From Nemophila menziesii (Eukaryota; Streptophyta; Magnoliopsida; Boraginales; Hydrophyllaceae), in contig JARWIR010000047.1 in the NCBI GenBank assembly GCA_029959085.1, forward strand, positions 1,612,001 through 1,676,000: a stretch of 64,000 nt of DNA. Direction: 5' to 3'. The notes beneath the pieces were generated by a model, which had not been told where the DNA came from, made no database searches, and saw only the letters and a program-made list of their open reading frames with translations. Below are positions 38,991 through 51,149 of this stretch, in pieces. The position numbers and the translations under genes are program-made. Numbering within the stretch: position 1 is the first letter of the stretch; every line of letters begins with the position of its first letter.

Positions 38991-39788
38991 ATGAAATTAA
39001 CTCCTCTGCGGATAAAAGTTGATAAAGATTTTACTGAGAATTTCATCGGTTGGTTTAAGAGAATGATTCATGTCTATTTTGAAAATAGATGCGATGCTAA
39101 GATAGTGATGACTTATATTATTATATTTATGTGGTTTTCATGGATAAAAAGAATGAGATGTTTTCACGAGGGTAAACAGTGGTGTATTGATAATATTTTA
39201 GATAAATATAAAGAAATCATTACAAGATTATTTGGAACTTATGAAGAATGGGGAAAGATGTAAATGTTTAAAGAAGAACCGAGGAAAATAATAGTACAAA
39301 TAATCCAGCAATTTATGACGATGCCGAAATGGTATGGATGTGTGATGCATCAATTAAAACGAATAGAGAGACTTCTGCTATGGCTGCTATTGTAGTTAAT
39401 AAGGAGGTGTTATTTCTAGGAAGGAATATATCAGATGTAATTATAGTGTGATTGAAGGAGAAGCTTGGGCCTTAATAATAGCCAAGAGGTCTTGTAAAGA
39501 TCTTTCTAGTCAGAGAATTTCGTTTTACTCTGACAACCTTGAATTAGTTCAAGGATCTTGGGCTTGGCCGGACTTTATTGGAGTCTTAAACATATTATAT
39601 TGGAAGTTAGAAAATTGTTAGGTCAGTTTTCCTATTGGAAAGTTGTCTATATTGAAAGAAGATATAATTCTACTGTTGATGCACTGGCCAAATGCACAAG
39701 AAGGTTTTTTCAATCTATACGACTGAGTGTACTTTCGCTTATTGCTTCTAATAATTTCCTCATCAATCTTTGTAATAGTTTTAGATAA
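38991..39788 (+). pseudogene. LINE-type RNase H remnant, copy A (all four acidic residues present)
   Basis: Seen: one frame gives FTENFIGWFKRMI then HEGKQWCIDNILDKYKEII (38991-39263). After a frame change come VWMCDASIKTNRET (from 39329), EGEAWALIIAKRSCKDLS, FYSDNLELVQGSWA, and KVVYIERRYNSTVDALAK (to 39788). Known: plant LINE ORF2 C-termini and related RNase H domains have this order, with catalytic Asp, Glu, Asp, Asp in CDAS, GEA, SDN and DALA. Inference: a remnant of a non-LTR element, or a gene derived from one. All four acidic residues are present, but at least two frameshifts break the frame. No reverse transcriptase domain is visible upstream because the block is truncated by the array junction. 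Confidence 0.72.
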
Positions 39789-41058
39789 ATCAATGTAATT
39801 TCTCACCGACATAAAAAAAGATGAGTATGAAAAGAAATTTGGAGATTCATGAGGACATGTACAGTCATATAACATGCTATCATGATCTTACCTAACTAAG
39901 TTTTAGTGATACATAATTTACTTTCCAAATATTGTGATTTAAGGAGCCGAATGATACTGCTAGCCAAAACTGTGAAAAATATGCCTTAAATTTGTTGATA
40001 ACCTGTAAGTCTATTTGTCATCTATAAAGAGGCATATCAAAATGTTGGAGATTTACGAGTTTGTTTTAAACATTAAATTTTAGAATTTAACATGTATATT
40101 GTGGAATGTACAAGTAATGAAAAAATTTATGTAAGTTTTGTAAGCCTAAGAACTTCTATTGCGAGAAAGACAAAGTGCATGTTTTTGAGTTGTTTAGATA
40201 TTGATTCTTAATATTACTTTTAGCCTTCAAATTGAAAGTCTTGAAATCTTTATCAATATTGTATAAATATTTTTTCATGTGTTCAATAATTTCGACGATG
40301 ATATAGTTCATAGTTGATAAGAGCTTATGATTACAGACTTAAACTTTTTTGGCACATTTGCGACACATAATTGAGATCAAAGTAGTGAATCAATCAACTT
40401 AATTGATGTTACTTGACAAAAAAAACTGGTGTTAAAAAAATTCAGTTCCAAATTGAATTCAAAGACCCATTTTATTTGGTTGGGTTTACAATTCAATTTC
40501 CAAGACAACCGAGACTTTATAATTATGAATGGAAAGATGAAAATTTTTAAATAATTATATCTCAATACCTATATGATTCAATCAATCAAAACTTAACAAT
40601 AGTATGATTTTTCTAATTTAAAATTTTAAATATTGATCATTATCTTAAATTCTTTATTTAAATATCTTAAAACAAGTAGGAATTACAATCATGAATTTGT
40701 TTGTGTGCCTGTTTGACAATGGTTTTTTTAAAACACTTCAAAGTGCTTTTAGATATTTAAAAGTGTTTTACATCATGAAAAAAACTTTTAGTTGTTCTCA
40801 CAAAAAACACCTAAAGTGATTATAAATTTCAAAATTTTAATTAATAAATTTTCAAATTTTTAAATTTTATTCTAAAAGAATTTTTTTACTCTAAAATAAG
40901 CACTTTCAAACGAACCTGTATCTCAATATTTATTTAATGATTAATTGTATTTACTTTTTATTGGGTCCACTACCATTGTATTTATCCAAAACAATGCCTG
41001 TTAAATTATTACTTTTTTTGAATCATTTTTTTGAAATTAAAAATTAAATTGCATCTAA

Positions 41059-41198
41059 CCAGCGCATTAAGTGTGGTGGATCTGCAATGCATATATCCAA
41101 CACATGAATTGTGGTAGAACTATAATGCATCTAGCTAGCATGAAGCGTGATAGATTTGTAATGCATATAACCAACACATGAAGCGTGGTAACCTTGTC
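41059..41198. repeat. 38-bp minisatellite in block A
   Basis: About 3.7 degenerate copies with the pattern cca-cacatgaagcgtggta followed by a segment ending gtaatgcatata. Counterparts are at 53458-53599 (block C) and 56811-56876 (block D, under two copies). Confidence 0.8.
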
Positions 41199-41690
41199 AG
41201 TTCAAAATATATAAAGCCCAAAAGTAGGAAATCTCATGAATAAATGATAAAATGATAAAATTTGTAGAATATGTGCATCCATGTAGCATGACAAGAATAA
41301 TTGAGCCAACTAATATTGTAATCATGAAGGAAGTAATGGACATTAAAGAGACCAAGGTACCTAAATACGAGGAAGCTATCCAAATCATTTATCAACTAAA
41401 AAATATATGAAACTGTGAAACAATTTATGGGATTAATATATTTTCATTTACTATAGCGCTTGAAATAAATAATAAGGATCCTAATCCACAAAGTGGTAAA
41501 ATATTTTGTCAGTGATAAAAATGATAATAGTGAATTTTGACATCCAAAATGCTACTTGTATCAAGGAGGTTCCTGCATAAAGTTATAATTAATTATCGGG
41601 AGACTCCTTACTCTTATATTATGGATACAGTGTAGTGATAATTAGATGGATATTAAATTTCATGAAAAATACAATACGTGCTTGTAGTAC

Positions 41691-42194
41691 CATAGGTTCG
41701 TAAGGCATGACAGGTGCCCAAGCACGACAGATACTTGAAGCAAGTCATGTTCCTGAAGCACGATAGGTGTCCGAATTATTTCGAGCATATAAATCATAAA
41801 TCTTAAAGATTGAGAAATGACCGAAGAATAAAAGATCCTGAATAACATAATTTATTTAAAGAATGAGAGACAAGTTTCTGAATTATGAAAGGATAGTTTA
41901 AATAATTGTTGTCACAATGAAGATGATATGTTATTTGTGTTTTGTACTCTTATTTCTTTCCTGAAGTTTATTTCCACTAGGTTTTTTCTCGTAAATTTTG
42001 AAAGATGCATGCGAAATATTCATTGTAACATATACTCATTTTCTTGATCAAAAAAATGATGTTACTAACAATAAATATTGTAAAGTGAAAATCCAGAAGA
42101 TTTGTTAATTAATGTTTTATTAACGAAGACAATTAAGGTACAAGTCCACAAGTATCTAATATATGAGAAAATACGTAATGTCTTAATGAGATGT
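41691..42194. other. Unassigned AT-rich spacer
   Basis: No coding sequence recognised. 41691-41790 holds a few imperfect direct repeats of the kind aagcacgacag / aagcacgatag. The rest is plain AT-rich sequence. Confidence 0.5.
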
Positions 42195-44121
42195 TTCATA
42201 ATATCTTTTTTATGCCATTTCACTAATTTTGTGAGATGTTACATAAATTTTAAAGGAACTTTGGTCATTTCAAACAAACTATATCTTTATTTGACCACAT
42301 CATAAACTAGGTATTCTATGTGAAGTGTCTAGATTATTTGAATGGTCTAAAGTATAGTTTATATAGTTGAAATGGGTTGCGTGAATTATGGATGATGACC
42401 ATAACCCTGGTCAAACTGCCTTTGTATTGATCAACAAAGTAATTAGTAAAAATTACTTGAATTTAAATGTTACTTAAATTTTTATTGAACAAATTTTATT
42501 AATATTTTGCAGGTTTTAGATGTGTATGAAATTATCTTCTCTGAGGATAAAAGTTGATAAATATTTTACTGAGAATTTCATGGGTTGGTTTAAGAGAATG
42601 ATTCAGGTCAATTCTGAAAATGAATGGGATGCTAAGATAGTGATGACTTATATTATTATATTTATGTGGTTTTCCTGAAAAAAAGAATAAGATATTTTCA
42701 TGAAGGTAAACAGTGGTGTATTGATAATATTTTAGATAAATCTATAGAAATCATTACAAGATTATTTGGGTCTTATGATGAATGGGGGAAAGATTTAAAG
42801 GTTCAAAGAAGAAACGAGGAAATCTATAGTACTAATAATCCAACAATTGATGACTATACCGATATAGTATAAATGTGTGATGCATCAATTAAAACAAATA
42901 ATGAGACTTCTATTATCGCTTCTATTGGAGTTAATAAGGAAGGTGTTATTTCTAGGAAGGTCAATATCATATGTAAAGTTAATAGGGTAATTGAAGAAGA
43001 AGCTTGAACCTTAATTATGGCCATGAGGTCTTGTAAAGACCTTTCTAGACAGAGAGTTATGTTTTACTTTGAGAACCTTGAATTAGTTCAAGGATCTTGG
43101 GCTTGACCGGACTTCACTGGATTCTTGCACCTATTCTATCGGAAGTTAGAAATTGGTTAGTTCAGTTTTCCTATTGGAAAGTTGCCCATATTGAAAGAAA
43201 ATATAATTCTACTACTGATGCACTGGCTAAATGCACAAGAAGGAATTTGGATCTATCCAACTAGAGGGACTTTTCACTTATTGCTTCTAATAATTTCCTT
43301 ATAGATCTTTGTAATAGTTTTAGATAAATTAGTGTAATTTTTTATCGACAAAAAAAATATGAGTATGAAAAGAATTTGGGAATTCTTGGAGACATGTACA
43401 ATCATATAACATGCTGTCATGAGCTTACCTAACTATGTTTTAGTTATACACAATTTACTTTACAAATATTGTTATTTAAGGAGCCGAATTATAATGCTTT
43501 CCAAAACTGTGAAAAATATTCGTTAAATTTGTTGAGAAGCTGTAACACTATTTGTGAACCATGAAGAGGGCATATCAAAATGTTTGAGATTTACGAGTTT
43601 GTCTTAGACGTTAAATTTTAGAATTTACCATGTATATTGTTTAATATACAAGTTATAAAAAAATATATGTAAATTTTGTAAGCCTAAGAACTTCGATGGT
43701 GAGAAAGACAAAGTGCATGTTTTTGAGTTGTTTAGATATTGATGCTTTATATTATTTTTACCCTTTAAATTGCAAGTCTTGAAATTTTAATCAATATTGT
43801 ATAGATATTTTTTCAAGTGTTTAATAATTTCAACGATGGTATAGTTCATAGTTGATAAGATCTTATGGTCGCAAACTTATACTTTTTTGGCACATTTGTT
43901 GCACAGAGTTGAGATCAAAGTAGTGAATCAATCTACTTAATTGGTGTTACTTGACAAAAAAACCTGGTGTTAAAATGATTTAGTTAGAAATTGAATTCGA
44001 AGACCCATTTTATTTGGTTGGGTTTACAATATTATTTCCAAGACTATCAAGACTTTATGATTATTAATTGAATGATGAAAATAGTTAAATGATTATATCT
44101 CAATACCTATTTGATTAATCA
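42195..44121 (+). repeat. Repeat-island block B
   Basis: It matches block C from its head (gagatgttacataaatttta) through the RNase H region and on into the AT-rich part. It then stops at tgattatatctcaatacc, where gag-related sequence begins. It has no minisatellite because the block ends earlier than A or C. Confidence 0.8.
42526..43326 (+). pseudogene. LINE-type RNase H remnant, copy B
   Basis: The order matches copy A: FTENFMGWFKRMIQ, WCIDNILDKSIEIITRLF, MCDASIKTN, LELVQGSWA and TTDALAK. It is more decayed: TGA after MWFS near 42676, TAA replacing the Trp codon before MCDAS (near 42869), TGA in the GEAWAL motif, and SDN changed to FEN, so the third catalytic Asp is Glu. The segment follows a run ending ttttgcag, which resembles an intron acceptor. 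It cannot be an active RNase H. Confidence 0.7.
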
Positions 44122-45332
44122 GAAAGGAACGTATTATATAAACAGAAAGTACTTAGCCACTTTCGCGAGCTCCTGTTACAAATACCAAAGGTACGCTTCG
44201 ATTAGATGCAAAGACTGCTAATTCAGCTCAATTAACCGCATTAGAGAATCAAGTCAAAGAGATAAAGTTTGAAATGCAAAGACGTTAGAATTTAGCAGCA
44301 ACAAATGTAGTGCAAGAAGCACAAGGTTGTCCTAGGTGTAGGTTACCGAATCATACATGGAAAGAGTGTGAAGGAAATTCAACATCCGTGTATTTCATAT
44401 CCAACCGAGGAAATTATCAAGTTGGTTCAGAAATCATCTGGGTGTGCAGTATTCAAATCCAAAAGAGGCCCCAAATCAAGGTAACTATCAACCTCGTCCC
44501 CCAAATAACTCTTACCAACCAAGAGGTCAAGGTCTGTATCAAGGAAATCAGAGTTTTGATAGACCTGCTCCTCCACAATAACCTGCCAATGATTCCGATA
44601 CCGATTCTTTAGCTTAGAAGGCTTTACCACAACTTCCTCAAGATGGAGTAGTGGGAGATAAGCAATTAATGAATTTCATGGATCTAATGACAATCAATAT
44701 TCACTCAGTAAACAAGAAGTTAAGAGAACAAGTGGCTTCAATTCAGATCTTAGGTACACAAGTAGAACAAATGAGTAAAGTTATAAAAAATATTATGGAA
44801 GAAAAATAATTGAAAGCCATTGAAGGAGGTGATGCCAATGTTGGGTTCGAATCTTGTAAGGCAATTTTCCTTGAAATATAAGAGAAAGAGGAAGTACCGC
44901 ATGCGGCAGAAATTGTCGCGGAAATTCCAAAAATTGAAGAAAAACCAACAAAGTCTAGCCCCGAAGACTCTGACTTTTCTGAAGATTCAGATTCATCTGA
45001 AAGATCTAAGTTTATAAACCTTCTGAGAGATATGAAAGAATAGATTAGATCGGTTATAGAGCTACAAGCTACAGGAGCAAAAGAAAAAGTGGTAGAAGCT
45101 TCAAAAAAATAAAGAAGAAGAGAATGTGGACTCGCCACCAATTGTTCAAAAAATTTCAACATCTATTCCAAAGATAAATCCAGAGGTTGACATTGAACTC
45201 AAGACATTTGCAGAGGCGTATTGTTTAGAAAATATCAATGCCCAGGTGCTTGAGATTGCGAAGAAAGGGCTTACACCGCAAGAAGTTTTCACACAAGTTA
45301 TTCTAGAGAAAGAAGCGAGTGTAGAAGCCTAA
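44122..45332 (+). pseudogene. Retrotransposon gag fragment, composite copy 1
   Basis: Seen: LTALENQVKEIKFEMQRR followed by a stop (near 44288), then EAQGCPRCRLPNHTWKEC, which is a perfect CX2CX4HX4C zinc knuckle (44310-44369). A Pro/Asn/Gln-rich run and a coiled region with VEQMSKVIKNIMEE follow, then an acidic Ser/Glu-rich segment (44812-45110) and ELKTFAEAYCLENINAQ, ending KEASVEA-stop. Known: this order is typical of plant Ty3/gypsy gag polyproteins. Inference: a dead gag with several stops and frameshifts. No protease, RT or integrase follows. The same frame continues after the stop (KETVAHTERVLIRVKKEL) to 45450. Confidence 0.7.
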
Positions 45333-45495
45333 AAAGAGACTGTGGCTCATACTGAGAGAGTCTTAATAAGAGTTAAAAAGGAGTTACCTCTTAAGCTAAT
45401 CTTCCTATTCAAATTAGTCGCTTTAATGTTTGAGTTCATCTTCAACTGATGAGCATATCTCCTGGATAAGACTGTTGAATTCACATGCCTATTGT

Positions 45496-46052
45496 TTAGT
45501 GCACAACCACATCTATGTTTTTTGTTTGGGATACATATTTAAAAGCTACCATTTGCACACGCAGTTGCATATATAAACCAGTCACAATTCTTACCTCTAC
45601 ACTTCTCTCTAACTCTACAAGGTTCATTACATGGGAACCAAATGTCATAATATCGAGAATATCGATTGCATTAACCGCATCCTTGAATTCACCACCATTA
45701 GAGGATATCATACCAACCATTAAATTTGCGTCATCCTTGTCTGTACATACATTAAACTTTGGAAGGATCGTCCTTCGAACACCCAAACCTTCACCATCCT
45801 CCTCACCCGACGTCCCTTCCAAACATTTAAATTACTCATAATAGAAACTAGAACCCTCGTTAAGATTATCATCGTCGATTTTAGGTAATAATTACGAACA
45901 TGGTAGATCTAACTCATTTATATTAACTAACGAAGAAAACTCAACACTTGCGAATTCAATGCCAACAGCGACATTGTTCTGGTACAATTCATCAGAGTAA
46001 TCGGAGCCACTATTTTCACTATCGGAGTTAACAATATTGGATTCTACAATAA
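45496..46052 (-). pseudogene. Mutator-like transposase N-terminal fragment, composite copy 1
   Basis: On the minus strand 45822-45496 encodes EGTSGEEDGEGLGVRRTI, then FNVCTDKDDANLMVGMIS, NGGEFKDAVNAIDI and a degraded basic region, ending NIDVVVH. Further codons (45830-46052) give an acidic stretch around YSDELYQNNVAVGIEFA. Known: the MuDR N-terminal domain of plant MULE transposases has an acidic leader, then F-VGM-F----EFK-AV--Y, then a Cys/Trp/His region. Inference: the amino end of a MULE transposase, cut off before the catalytic and SWIM regions. The element ends cannot be fixed. Confidence 0.6.
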
Positions 46053-49000
46053 ACAATCATAAATATGTGTTGTTAAATACCCGACACAATAACTAAAAAC
46101 CTAAGCCTAAAATACATAACTGAATGAAATGGGGAAGTTAATAATTACTGCAATCACTGAATATTTCATTCAAAATCGCCATTATAACAGAGTAATTTAC
46201 TTGGGTATGACTTCGGTTATTGGACTCGAAAATCTGATTTGGTTTTCCCCCCAAAATTGAAGAACACAAAGAACACGCTTGAGTGTGTGTTTTTAATTTG
46301 TATTTGTTTAGAACTACTTTCACGAAGTCAAATGGAATGTGTATAGGTAACACGAAGTCAGCTGAGGGTGATGACATGCCTAGGTGGAGCAGACTTGGCG
46401 ATGCGGTGGCACTGAAGTAACGTCAAATGGAATTGACTAACGATCAACTAATAAAAAACTGAAAAAGGGCTAACGGTGACCGAAAATATTTATCAAAGGG
46501 CTTTTCGTGACAATTTTAAAGATCGGGGGTGGCTACTGCACTTTGGCCAAAGTTAGAGGATATCACAGGGGCTTCACCCATAAATATATGATAGATAACA
46601 AATACAATAAGGAATAAATAAATTTCTAAGCTAATAGGATAATATATTAACTTTTTAATATATTTAAAAGTTATGAACCACAATGTATGGTGTATCATTA
46701 TGAAGAGCCAAACTTAGTGGTCCCGAAATTTGCAAACCATCATCCACCCTTTTTTACCACTTCATATACTTTCTCTCTCCACTTATTAATTTCATAATTA
46801 TCCAATATGTTGGTTCACATTTATTATTAAGTACCAACGATGCTGGATTGCACTATCACCAGTCACCACAAAATTTGATGACTGACTTGCTTGCGAACCA
46901 TTGCATTTGTTGGTCCTTGACTTTGCAAATCTGAAAAACATTTATATAGACTAAATGATAATATAGAAGTATATTATTAATAGAATATTAAATTTTAGAT
47001 ATACTTCCAATATTTTGAAGCTTTGAGTGGCCAAATATGATTGACAAGAACTCTAGTGACCCAAAATACCAACTTCTTTTAATAGTATTATATTTTTCTA
47101 AAAAAAATTTGTTATTAAAGAACAAGATGTTTCTCAATCATCCGTGTAGTATATCTATATTACAAAAATTCTTGATCGAATAAGCAGTAAGTGGACATTT
47201 GTTTAGGAACAAAGTAAGTAACTGAATAAGTCAAAGAGATTAGAAGCAATATATAAAATAAAATATACTTGTTCCAAAAAAGTTTGTACAGATAGAATGT
47301 TAATACATTTTCTTCTCTTAGCCACTATTATCCCTATTAAAATTAAGGATGTATGTTTTCAACTCTAATTTAAGATATCAAGACACGTAATGAAGGGTAA
47401 TATTGTAATAGGGAATGTAATAGTTGCATTCCTTAATATGTGTGGAAAGTAAAGTGGACAAATACTTTGAAACAAAGGGAATATTACTACTACACAAATA
47501 TGACTAATATGCAGAACAAATCATTGTGTACAGATTGAGGACTATAAAGAGTAATTCAAATGTAATAGGAAATACACATTTACCTGCAATATTGGAAAAA
47601 AAATTAAAAGATTTTATTAGAATGGGAAGATAACTTGTCATGTTCCCAACGATATGTTAACTGGAAATATAAGTACCTATACTTTCATATTGAGTAACGA
47701 GGTACCAACATTTTATATTTGTCCGATCGTTGGTACCCGTTGTTAATTTTATGTTAAGTTCCTACGTGGCAGATTAAAAAATGAAAAAATACAAGGAGAT
47801 ACTCGAGGTATATGTGAAAGGACAAATAGGTACTCATACCCTTGCCACACCAACACTTAACGACTGAATCGACTGTAGGTACCAACTATTGGAAAAAAGT
47901 CAAAATGCTGGGTAACACATTGTCCAAATAAAAAGTATAGGAACTCATTTATCCTACTAGCATATCATTGGATACATGGCGTGTCAATTTTCCTATATTA
48001 ATATTACATTTGTCTGGTTGTCAAAAAAGGAAAAAAATTACCAATTAAAAATATTGTTGAAAAATTCGTTTTATTTATGATTGAATGTCTAGGTCTATGT
48101 TAGGGAAACGACGAATGAAAACCCAAACTTATGATACCCATGAGTAAATATATGCCTTCCTTACTCGTCATACCAAATTGAAGTTATCATGACCATGAAC
48201 TTCAGAAATACTTTGACTATATTTTGTATAATTTTTTTTTCTTTATAGATATATATTTGTGAGCAATTAGTAATTAAGATAGACATTTCATATATGTTCA
48301 AAATAAAGAATAATTACCCAAAAAATGTAAAATTTAATTTAATGCTTAAAAAACATTCACCTATCTAAATATATCTATAAAGAGCTTGGGTTTGATTATA
48401 AAAAATCTGATAGGGTTTTACTTTTATTTCCTACACTAATCACCTAAAAAAATTAAGAAGTATTAAGTAGTACTTTTATTTATGGCTATATTTATTAATC
48501 AAATTCTCCTAAATATTAATTATACCCATATATTGCATTGAAATTTTACCTATAAAGCATTTATCATACTTATCTGAGTAATTATACATATACTTATTTT
48601 TATTTTACCTATATATATCACCTCTTATGTAAATGTTTTAACTACTAATAACAACATTCATCTTTTCTAAATAAATTTACTTTCTCTCTTTTATTTTTAA
48701 TACCACATAGGATGATACATATGAGATAATGAAAATGTGAAATACTAAATATGATATATAACATTATCTTTTTGTCCTCACTAAATAATTATTTGCATCT
48801 GAATCTTCTCATGCCAAAATTTTGCTCAAAGAAACACTTCATTTTTTCAATTGATGCAAATATTATAACATGATCCATATACATCGTTAAAATATTTTTC
48901 TAACATTAGTAACAAGAATTTAGAAAAAATAATTTTTTTCCTATATTAGATATAATTTTTTTAGCTCCTTAGTCGATTATTAGCATAATGTGAAGAAAGC

Positions 49001-49079
49001 TGAATAGTTTTGTATGTTGCAACTCGTTGAAAACTATAAATTTATGTATTTTAACTCATAATATGTCAAATTATTTGTA
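46053..49079. other. Non-coding single-copy stretch upstream of the MYB gene
   Basis: To about 46350 it is shared with 55320-55617 as the flank of the MULE fragment. Beyond that it appears only once in the window. Apart from the MITE-like element at 47645-47972 I see AT-rich DNA with short frames only and nothing to name. Confidence 0.55.
47645..47972. mobile_element. MITE-like element with imperfect ~40-bp inverted ends
   Basis: The left end (cccaacgatatgttaactgg, then agtacctatactttcat) and the reverse complement of the right end (tccaatgatatgctagtagg, then agttcctatacttttt) pair imperfectly over about 40 bp. No coding capacity. The superfamily and target duplication are not determined. 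A right-end relative lies inside the MYB intron (near 50490-50550). Confidence 0.5.
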
Positions 49080-49330
49080 CTCCCTCCATCCATCAATGTT
49101 TGTCATACATTATTTTCACACAAATTAAGAAAAATAATTAATTCTTTCTATTTTTACTAAATTACCCTCAACCAACAAAATAAATGAATTTAATGATGAT
49201 AAGATTCTGAACATTAAATAATGATAAAATTGGTAGAAAAGGTACAAAAATTCATTGGTATCTTAAGTAGAAAACCTTTTGTAGACATCTACTTTTAGAA
49301 ATTGTGATAAACATTAATGGACGGAGGGAG
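49080..49330. mobile_element. Stowaway MITE (251 bp)
   Basis: It begins ctccctccatccatcaatg and ends cattaatggacggagggag, giving inverted ends of about 20 bp (ctccctcc plus an A/G-variable inner part), with TA on both sides (49078-49079 and 49331-49332). Known: Stowaway MITEs of the Tc1/mariner group have ctccctccgt termini and TA targets. It is non-coding and sits about 90 bp upstream of the MYB TATA box. Confidence 0.88.
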
Positions 49331-49419
49331 TATATCTCAAGCCTGACTAGATAATCATTTAATTTCATAATGGAAATATTTTCCATTTATGATACTTTTT
49401 TTACTTTTTTACGAGATTC

Positions 49420-49427
49420 TATAAAAG
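49420..49427 (+). promoter_or_regulatory. TATA box of the MYB gene
   Basis: TATAAAAG lies 135 bp upstream of the ATG at 49562. A CT-rich leader (cctctctctctac near 49501) sits between them, as is common in plant 5' UTRs. Confidence 0.6.
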
Positions 49428-49561
49428 GCGTGAATGACATAGAATTGTGTATTATATATATTAATTGTTCTTAAGATATAGTAATCTGGTCATTTCCTGC
49501 CTCTCTCTCTACATAGATACGAAAGCTTTATCTTTCTTATCCCTCTATTTTTCCATCATCA

Positions 49562-50781
49562 ATGGATGTACCCTACATTTATCACAATACTCCATTTTAT
49601 GTGGATACGACAAATCATGTCGTATGGACTTCTGAAGAAAACAAGATATTCGAGAATACGCTTGCTATGCTCAATCATGGTTCTGAGGATTTTTTCCAAA
49701 GACTAGCTTTTACTGTTCATGGGAAAACAATTCAACAAATCAAGGAACATTATGAAGCACTAGTTGAGGATATTCAGAACATTGAGTTAGGTCATGTTCC
49801 AATACCTGATTACAAAAATGATAACCATGATGAATTTATAGGACCAAGCGACAAGAAAAATAAGAAGTCAGTCAAGCGTTGGACTGAGGAAGAGCACATG
49901 TATGTTATTGATCTTTTAACTTTAGTAGTTTGTAGCGTCGCCAATCATACATGGTCCATAAGTTCAAAACTAATAAGGTAGTATATTTAACAATTATGAC
50001 CCGCAATGTATTCTATTTTGCTTAAATTTTTTGTTAGAACGAGATGTTTCTCATCCTTCAATGCATTATATTCATATTACATCATATTTTCATCAGATAA
50101 TTAATTTGGAAATACTCAATGTATAATCATGTTTTTTTAAAAGTTAAAGATTTTTTTCTCATTAATTATATTACATATTATACTATTTGGGACAAAATTA
50201 ATATCCATGTGAAAATGATACAAGTAATTATTTGAAGGGAAAAAGACTCCAAGGTACTTCATTTGTAAAAATTTGACAAAGAGGTTTTATAGTTTCAACG
50301 TGGACAACGAGATTCCCAACATTTAAACTTTGATTCAATCGCAAGAGTTTGATTGTCTATTTGTTCTTTTTCAAATTTCTCGTGTATACAGTGTACTTTA
50401 TGGTTTTAACTTTGTTTCTAGAATCTCTTATATAGGAATTTTACATAAAATAGATGGCAAATACCAATAACTAGACAAAAATAATTGATGGGTACTGCGT
50501 TGTCCAAATTAAAAGTACATAGACTCGTTATGGTGTTAGCATTTTGTTGGTTACTGAAAAGTCATTTTTTCTTATTATTTTATATAAATTTTTGATTTTG
50601 CTAATTATTCTAAGTTGTTAATTTTGACAGAAATTTTCTAGTTGGGCTAGAATTGTATGGAAAAAGGGATTGGAGGGCGATTTCGAGAAATTGCGTACCG
50701 ACCAAGACTACAACTCAAATTGCAAGTCACGCTCAGAAGTACTTCCTTCGCTTGGAGAAGTTAAAAAACCCAAAGCATTAA
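49562..50781 (+). CDS. DIVARICATA/MYBS-like two-repeat MYB transcription factor (2 exons)
   Basis: Predicted exon 1 is 49562-49899; the intron is 49900-50630 (GTATGT donor, acceptor ttaattttgacag); exon 2 is 50631-50781 with a TAA stop. About 162 residues. Repeat 1 (residues ~20-70): [40 protein letters not shown], then GHVPIPDY. Repeat 2 starts RWTEEEH, is interrupted exactly there by the intron, and resumes [46 protein letters not shown]. Known: DIV/MYBS-type I-box-like MYB factors have an N-terminal SANT-like repeat and a second repeat with SHAQKYF; they bind DNA in the nucleus. Phase and motif both support the splice (codon AT+A). Oddities: the third hydrophobic anchor of repeat 1 is Phe, and the protein stops soon after SHAQKYF, so it is shorter than typical DIV proteins. 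Two MITE-type elements flank or interrupt it. Function beyond a MYB factor is not determined. Confidence 0.85.
50235..50555. mobile_element. MITE-like remnant inside the MYB intron
   Basis: The right part (ggtactgcgttgtccaaat, then aaaagtacatagactcgtta, then gtgttagcattttgttgg) resembles the right end of the element at 47645-47972 (taacacattgtccaaat, aaaagtataggaactc, ctagcatatcattgg). The left end is less clear. It lies wholly within the predicted intron and leaves both splice sites intact. Confidence 0.4.
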
Positions 50782-51149
50782 AAGAAACTCAAGTCTCTTG
50801 TGAAATACTATTTATGGTTGCAATTATTTTCCTTCTCTTATTTGTTTGTAAGGATTTGTATTTCGAATTTCAGTATTTTGATATTCTACTTTTTTTAGTT
50901 ACATTTCAAATTATATTTTAATTTTTTCTAGCTTGTAATTTTATTATTTTATAATAATCGGCATCTCATGGCATATAATATAATAGAAATACAAACTGAT
51001 TACATTGTCACAAAATTAAAAGATAAAAGACTGAAAAATGTTTACTAGAAATTCAAATTCCAATTTTAGGCCATTGCTTATGGCCTAAAAACATATTTAG
51101 GCCAGGCGTTTTAAAAGTATAATTTTTAGCCTAAATGTATTCATAATAT
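50782..51149. other. 3' flank of the MYB gene with a short hairpin
   Basis: AT-rich and non-coding. 51064-51074 and 51080-51090 form a perfect 11-bp stem (ttttaggccat / atggcctaaaa) with a 5-nt loop. The motif ttaggcca recurs at about 51106 and 51155, and ttagcctaaa at about 51127. Confidence 0.55.

Larger units (their letters stand above)
38899..41690 (+). repeat. Repeat-island block A
   Basis: First of four related blocks. It opens at cctttgtattgatcaac, lacking about 200 bp of head present in blocks B and C. It carries a decayed RNase H region (38991-39788), long AT-rich non-coding DNA, a 38-bp minisatellite (41059-41198), and a terminal stretch ending gtgcttgtagtac that is shared with block D. 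From 39890 to 41690 I see no coding sequence. Confidence 0.8.

Noticed and set aside
49900..49981. Continuation of the MYB frame to 49981 as the true C-terminus
   Set aside because: The residues after EEEH do not fit a MYB repeat, whereas splicing at GTATGT restores the canonical repeat 2 in phase.
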